In this document: positions 60,491 through 64,000 of the stretch, piece by piece | How positions within the stretch are numbered: position 1 is the first letter of the stretch | Layout of the letters: every line of letters begins with the position of its first letter | Assembly: GCF_002419815.1 (NCBI RefSeq) | Contig: NZ_DIGV01000032.1 | Span: 8,470 to 72,469, forward strand | DNA from: Brevundimonas sp. UBA5713 | GTDB taxonomy: Bacteria; Pseudomonadota; Alphaproteobacteria; Caulobacterales; Caulobacteraceae | Reading direction: 5' to 3' | DNA: 64,000 nt | Notes under the pieces: model-generated | What the model saw: the letters and a program-made list of their open reading frames with translations, nothing else | Database searches by the model: none | Told to the model about the DNA's origin: nothing | Program-made: the position numbers and the translations under genes

Positions 60491-60964
60491 TCACCAGTCG
60501 GGCGAGGGCGCGGTGCGACCCAGAAACTCGTCGATACGGGCCCGCGTCGCCTTGGTGGTGTCGGCGGGCAGGTCGTTTGGATGGAACCAGCCGATCTCGG
60601 CAATCTCCCCGTGGCTTGTGCGCTCGCCGACATCAAAGCGGTCAATGTGGAAGATGGCCACGTGGTCGCCGGGGAAGAAGCGCTCGTTGGAATGTATCGA
60701 CACCAGTTTGGGTGTGCCGTGGGCGATCAGGCCCGCCTCTTCCTTCAGTTCCCGCACCGCCGCCTTGTGGGTGGTCTCGCCCTTGTCGACGCCGCCGCCG
60801 GGCAGCCACCAGCCGTTCAGATAGGTGTGCTTGACCAGCAGAATCCGGTCTTGGTTATCCGTGGCGATGATACGCACGCCCAGCGTCATCCCGCGCGTCA
60901 TCCGCGACCAGGCAAAGAACAGCGGGCGGGTGAAGGGCTCTATACGGGTGCGCCAGGTGGTCAT
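60491..60964 (-). CDS. NUDIX hydrolase
   Basis: A 157-residue nucleoside-diphosphate-linked-moiety hydrolase. The Nudix box is GGGVDKGETTHKAAVRELKEEAGL, complete with the REVxEE core as RELKEE. An N-terminal helix (EPFTRPLFFAWSRMTRGMTLGVRII) precedes the fold. Substrate is unknown. It lies 79 bases upstream of uvrC on the same strand. Confidence 0.9.
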   Translation of the reverse strand: MTTWRTRIEPFTRPLFFAWSRMTRGMTLGVRIIATDNQDRILLVKHTYLNGWWLPGGGVDKGETTHKAAVRELKEEAGLIAHGTPKLVSIHSNERFFPGDHVAIFHIDRFDVGERTSHGEIAEIGWFHPNDLPADTTKATRARIDEFLGRTAPSPDW

Positions 60965-61112
60965 GGTGAAGTTTTCAAATGCCGTGGGTGACAGGCTTGC
61001 CGGATTTGCAGCGTCTTGGGCAGGGTGTTTGTGATGAACTTATGTGTCCCGGCTATGATGCCACGGCAGGTGCCCTGATCGACCATGTGTGCGCAACAGA
61101 GCTCAGGATGAC

Positions 61113-61141
61113 TTGAAAGGGGCGCGGACAGCCTCTATTGC
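61113..61141 (+). promoter_or_regulatory. Likely promoter of the pterin cluster
   Basis: TTGAAA (61113-61118) and TATTGC (61136-61141) are 17 bases apart, 24 bases before the small peptide's ATG. Confidence 0.45.
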
Positions 61142-61164
61142 GGGCTTAACAGGGAGATTTCACC

Positions 61165-61245
61165 ATGGTCGCCATCGCCACCATCTTTGCCTTCATCGCC
61201 GTGATTGCAGCCGTTAATTTCTACGAGTTCGGCCGCATTGACTAA
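61165..61245 (+). CDS. 26-residue single-helix membrane peptide
   Basis: A tiny ORF starting MVAIATIFAFIAVIAAVNFY and ending with a short polar tail (EFGRID), i.e. one transmembrane helix. AGGGAG stands eight bases upstream of the ATG, at ideal spacing, and a promoter precedes it. It lies 22 bases before the first FolB-like gene, so it heads the pterin operon. I recall similar tiny peptides in related genomes but cannot verify conservation. The role could be a membrane partner or leader. Confidence 0.6.
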   Translation: MVAIATIFAFIAVIAAVNFYEFGRID

Positions 61246-61267
61246 TGACGGATCGGAGGCTGGCGTC

Positions 61268-61642
61268 ATGGATTGGCGAACGGCCTCTGACTCTGTACGC
61301 GTATTCCTGAAGGATGTGGTGGTCGATCTCAGTGTCGGCCTGCATCCGTGGGAGCGCCATCCCGAGCGCCCGACCCGACTAGTCATCAATGTCGAAATGT
61401 TTGCCGACTGGCCTTTGGCTGACGGGACCTTCATCAACTATGACCATGTGCGACAGCGCATCCTGAGCTGGGCGGGGCGTCCGCACGTCGAGCTGCTGGA
61501 AACCTTGGCCGAGGAAGTGGTCTCGGCCTGTTTTGAACTGCCTCTGGTTCAGGCCTGCAAGGTGCAGGTGACCAAGCCGCAGGTGTTCAACGAAGCCGCC
61601 GGTGCCGGCGTCGAAATTTTCCGCAAGAGATCCGCATCGTGA
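61268..61642 (+). CDS. FolB/FolX-family dihydroneopterin aldolase or epimerase, copy 1
   Basis: A 124-residue tunnelling-fold protein. The fold is visible as VFLKDVVVDLSVGLHPWERHPERPTRLVINVEM, then FINYDHVRQRILSWAG, HVELLETLAEEVVSACF and VQVTKPQVF. The Tyr and the Lys of TKP align with FolB catalytic residues, while the Glu region is altered. It may be a FolX-type epimerase. ATG at 61268 follows GGAGG by eight bases. Its stop overlaps the reductase GTG (GTGA). Confidence 0.82.
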   Translation: MDWRTASDSVRVFLKDVVVDLSVGLHPWERHPERPTRLVINVEMFADWPLADGTFINYDHVRQRILSWAGRPHVELLETLAEEVVSACFELPLVQACKVQVTKPQVFNEAAGAGVEIFRKRSAS

Positions 61643-62409
61643 CGGGCAAGGTCGTCCTGATCACCGGGGCGGCCCGTCGCGTGGGCGCGGCCTTGGCCGA
61701 GGGGCTGGCGACTGAGGGCTGGACCATTGCGGTCCACCATCGCAGCGGTGCCGATGAAGCGCGCGCTCTATGCCAGCGCATTTCCGAGGCAGGCGGTCAA
61801 GCCAAAGCCTTTGCGGCGGACCTGTCTGATGCGCACCAGCGCAACGGTTTAATCAGTGCGGTGGTCGCAAGATTTGGGCGCATCGATGCCCTCATCAACA
61901 ATGCCTCGCTGTTTGAATACGACGACCTGTCCTCTCTGACTGATGAGAGATGGGAAGCGCATCTGTCGGCCAATTTGACCGCGCCGATGTTTCTGATCCG
62001 CGACTTTGCCAAGGCTGTTGAGTCCCAGGGCGGTGACGGGGCGGTGGTCAATATCCTCGATCACAAGCTGAATGCGGCCAATCCGGATTTCCTGTCCTAT
62101 ACGGCGGGCAAGGCCAGTCTGGGGGCGCTGACCCAAACGCTGGCCTTGGCGCTGGCACCGCGCGTGCGGTTGAATGGGGTCTCGCCGGGGCTGATTTTGC
62201 GCAGTGGCGACCAGACACAGGCGGAGTATGAAAAGGCATGGGCCGATACGCCGCTGGGGCGCGGGACCAGTCTGGATGACATGCTGGCCGCCGTGCGCTT
62301 TGCCCTGACCACGCGCGGTATGACGGGTCAGATCATCACGGTCGATGGCGGCGAGAGCCTGAGCCCGCGCGGGCGCGACGTGGCCTTTGATCCGTCGCTG
62401 AAAGACTGA
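61639..62409 (+). CDS. folM: FolM/PTR1-like pteridine reductase (SDR family)
   Basis: A 256-residue NADPH-dependent short-chain reductase. The N-terminal motif TGAARRVG fits the pteridine-reductase form TGx3RxG. NNASLFE is the SDR NNAS site. The active site is Asp (in ILDHKL) with Tyr-x3-Lys (YTAGK) 13 residues later, the Asp-Tyr-Lys triad and spacing of PTR1 rather than Ser-Tyr-Lys. Context between FolB-like and PTPS-like genes supports reduction of dihydromonapterin or dihydrobiopterin. It starts with GTG overlapping the previous stop. Confidence 0.78.
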   Translation: MTGKVVLITGAARRVGAALAEGLATEGWTIAVHHRSGADEARALCQRISEAGGQAKAFAADLSDAHQRNGLISAVVARFGRIDALINNASLFEYDDLSSLTDERWEAHLSANLTAPMFLIRDFAKAVESQGGDGAVVNILDHKLNAANPDFLSYTAGKASLGALTQTLALALAPRVRLNGVSPGLILRSGDQTQAEYEKAWADTPLGRGTSLDDMLAAVRFALTTRGMTGQIITVDGGESLSPRGRDVAFDPSLKD

Positions 62410-62504
62410 GGCCGGTCTTTACTTCGCCTTTTGTTCAGTGTTGATGCGCGATCCGCCATTAGCGCCTATATGGCGCACACACGTTTCGTTTGATTGAAGT
62501 CTGC

Positions 62505-63041
62505 ATGCCTGCTGTCCGTTTCACCCGCCGCTTTTCGATGGCGCACCGGCTGATCGCCGATGCGGCGTCCAAGTGCGCCGTGCCGCACGGGCATAATGAA
62601 TTCGTCACCGTGACGCTGGAGCCTCTGGCGGAGATCGAGTTTGGCGGCTCCAACTATGCGGCCAGTTTCGAGCGGCTGAAGTCGCGCTGGCATGGCTTTG
62701 TGGATCGCAGTCTGGACCATGCGTTTCAGCTGAATGCCGACGACCCGCTGCTGAACTATTTCAAAGACCATGAGCCGCAGCGCCTGAAGCAGGTGCTGGT
62801 GGTGGATGGCGATCCGACGACCGAGGCCTTGGTCGTCGCCCTGTGGCGCAAGCTGGAAGCCATCATCGCCGCCGAGGGGCTGCCGTTCCGATTGGCCGAG
62901 CTGGCCATCGAGGAGACGCCGACCAATACGGTGCTGGCGCGTGGCCTGACCGTCGCCGAGCGGGCGTGGCCGCTGGCGGGGTGGTGCGACCGCGCCGATA
63001 ACAGCATCAATGACATTCTGCCGCCGGAGAGCTGGGCATGA
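62505..63041 (+). CDS. 6-pyruvoyl-tetrahydropterin synthase / QueD-like protein
   Basis: A 178-residue PTPS-family protein. The zinc ligands are His in SMAHRLI and both His of PHGHN. The catalytic Cys lies in CAVPHGH, giving the CxxxHGH motif of QueD/PTPS rather than the Glu variant [15 protein letters not shown] and ETPTNTV complete the site. It is longer than E. coli QueD (about 120). Context points to pterin rather than queuosine synthesis. Its stop overlaps the next ATG by four bases. Confidence 0.83.
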   Translation: MPAVRFTRRFSMAHRLIADAASKCAVPHGHNEFVTVTLEPLAEIEFGGSNYAASFERLKSRWHGFVDRSLDHAFQLNADDPLLNYFKDHEPQRLKQVLVVDGDPTTEALVVALWRKLEAIIAAEGLPFRLAELAIEETPTNTVLARGLTVAERAWPLAGWCDRADNSINDILPPESWA

Positions 63042-63427
63042 CGGTGACGGCCTTGCCCCTGATGGACGGTGTGCCCCATCGTCTGGGGATGACGGTGCAT
63101 GTGCGCGGGCTGGAGGTTCAGGCCGGTATCGGTGTCTATGACCATGAAAAGGGCCGGTTGCAGACCCTGATCGTAGATGTGGAACTGGACCTCGGCGCGG
63201 GGGCGGTGCGCGATCTGTCCGACACGCTGGATTATGACGGTGTAGCGCGGATCGTGCGCGGGCTGGCCGCTGGCGAGCATATCGAGCTGGTCGAGACCTT
63301 TGCCGAGCGGGTGGCGCTGGCCTGTCTGGAAGACCTGCGGGTGCTGGCCGTGCGGGTGAAGGTGGACAAGCCGGGCGCCATTGCCGGGGCGCAGGCAGCG
63401 GGTTGCGCGGTTTCGTACGCGCGGTGA
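63038..63427 (+). CDS. folB: Dihydroneopterin aldolase family protein, copy 2
   Basis: A 129-residue FolB. It shows TVHVRGLEVQAGIGVYDHEKGRLQTLIVDVEL, LDYDGVARIVRG, HIELVETFAERVALACL and VRVKVDKPGAIAGA. The Glu in DHEKG and the Lys in DKPGAI fit the aldolase catalytic residues, so this copy is the better candidate for the true folate enzyme. Its ATG overlaps the PTPS stop. Confidence 0.88.
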   Translation: MTVTALPLMDGVPHRLGMTVHVRGLEVQAGIGVYDHEKGRLQTLIVDVELDLGAGAVRDLSDTLDYDGVARIVRGLAAGEHIELVETFAERVALACLEDLRVLAVRVKVDKPGAIAGAQAAGCAVSYAR

Positions 63428-63475
63428 TTGCCAAGGGCGGTTGAGCGCCGCATTGTTCGGGCCAAGGAGTGCTGC

Positions 63476-63844
63476 ATGTCTCACGAAGCGGAAGCGAATT
63501 TTGGCCGTCGGGGTCCGATTGTGGACCGTATCGGTCTGTCGGCGAACTATGCGCTGATCCTGCTGACGGTGCCGACGTTTGGCGTGGCGGCGGTGGTGGG
63601 TCTGCTGAGCGTGTTTTTTGGCAGTGTGCCGGAGGACCGGTTGGGGCGTAGCCACTTCGAGTATCAGAAGCGCTCGTTCCTGATTGCGGCGGCTTCGATC
63701 GTGGTCGGGGCGGTGCTGGTGGTGGTGAATGTGGGCGTGTTTGTTCTGTTCGCCATGCTGGTCTGGACGCTGGTGCGGGGGGCGCGGGGGCTGCGGGCCT
63801 TGCAGCAGGGACAGGCGATTTCGAACCCGCTGGGTCTTTTCTGA
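63476..63844 (+). CDS. Small membrane protein, DUF4870-like
   Basis: A 122-residue protein with two to three hydrophobic segments (LILLTVPTFGVAAVVGLLSVFF and FLIAAASIVVGAVLVVVNVGVFVLFAMLVWTLVRG), ending ALQQGQAISNPLGLF. The RSHFEYQKRSF segment between helices and the GLRALQQG end resemble DUF4870-type proteins of unknown function. ATG at 63476 follows AAGGAG by seven bases. Confidence 0.7.
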   Translation: MSHEAEANFGRRGPIVDRIGLSANYALILLTVPTFGVAAVVGLLSVFFGSVPEDRLGRSHFEYQKRSFLIAAASIVVGAVLVVVNVGVFVLFAMLVWTLVRGARGLRALQQGQAISNPLGLF

Positions 63845-63922
63845 GAGTTTTGTTTTCAGCCTTGGGAACGGGGCGGGACGTTAGGGTTTAACGTTCTGCG
63901 GGGCAGAGTGAAGTGAAGGCTA

Positions 63923-64000
63923 ATGACTGATTTGCGGGACGTGCACGCGGAGCAGCGGTTCGAGCAAGGTTTTGTGGACTCGGACGGCGAGGTCCGCATT
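63923..64000 (+). CDS. 5' end of an unidentified gene, cut by window edge
   Basis: An open frame of 26 codons begins MTDLRDVHAEQRFEQGF and runs to the window end. GAAGG lies upstream of the ATG. The sequence is hydrophilic with no signal peptide in this part. I cannot assign a family. Confidence 0.5.
   Translation, partial: MTDLRDVHAEQRFEQGFVDSDGEVRI

Overview
The window looks like a chromosomal segment of a free-living alphaproteobacterium, most likely Caulobacterales (Brevundimonas-like). The evidence is high GC with Caulobacter-type gene neighbourhoods: rplU-rpmA, aroA-cmk-rpsA-ihfB, a cpdR cell-cycle response regulator beside an N-formylglutamate amidohydrolase, a TrpR/YerC-type regulator heading the his operon, and an alphaproteobacterial SuhB/MmgR-type sRNA. 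Genus assignment is inference. No phage, IS element, CRISPR array or plasmid module was seen.

Layout. 0-2 kb: 5' end of a tRNA-Leu, a GNAT enzyme, ribosomal proteins L27/L21. 2-5.2 kb: a metal operon (NiCoT/UreH-like permease, CDF exporter, COG0523 zinc GTPase, DUF2093 protein) with Zur-box-like palindromes. 5.2-12.5 kb: hydrolase, WD40 protein, MtgA, a TadG-like von Willebrand protein, a 2OG-Fe oxygenase, an SNase-like protein, twin tRNA-Ala(GGC) genes and a FYDLN acidic protein. 12.6-17.6 kb: aroA, cmk, rpsA, ihfB, mscL. 17.7-25.9 kb: 3D-domain protein, S1/P1-type nuclease, TrmJ, patatin, paired acyl-CoA dehydrogenases, a lone Lrp/AsnC ligand-binding domain, pyrophosphatase, DUF599. 26-33.3 kb: sRNA, formylglutamate amidohydrolase, CpdR, tRNA-Val, YgiB/YgiC pair, a TonB receptor, an Ala-rich lipoprotein and a two-repeat secreted protein.

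33.4-40.2 kb is a tightly overlapping histidine operon (hisR-like regulator, hisG, hisD, a HisC-like/HisB fusion, hisH, hisA, hisF, hisIE). The fused aminotransferase-like domain has Leu at the PLP-lysine position and lacks the usual NPxNPTG segment, so it is probably a pseudoenzyme. 40.2-44.7 kb is a flavinylation/iron-reduction operon (PepSY, DUF2271 with an FMN-attachment-like motif, DUF4198, ApbE, flavoreductase) behind overlapping Fur-like boxes. 44.7-47.1 kb pairs a murein-recycling ligase with an LD-carboxypeptidase.

47.1-48.3 kb holds small genes, including an unrecognised 52-residue ORF with its own promoter, a hairpin covering its ribosome-binding site, and a terminator. 48.4-64 kb: enoyl-CoA hydratase, a DevBCA/MacAB-like exporter, two tandem S46 peptidases, GNAT, PgsA, carbonic anhydrase, UvrC, NUDIX, then a pterin cluster (26-residue membrane peptide, FolB-like, FolM/PTR1-like reductase, PTPS/QueD-like, second FolB-like), a small membrane protein and the start of one more gene.

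The most promising items for novelty are the pseudo-HisC/HisB fusion, the hairpin-controlled 52-residue ORF, the pterin cluster led by a 26-residue peptide, the signal-less ApbE and TonB receptor, and two near-identical palindromic promoters at 18.46 kb and 32.31 kb.
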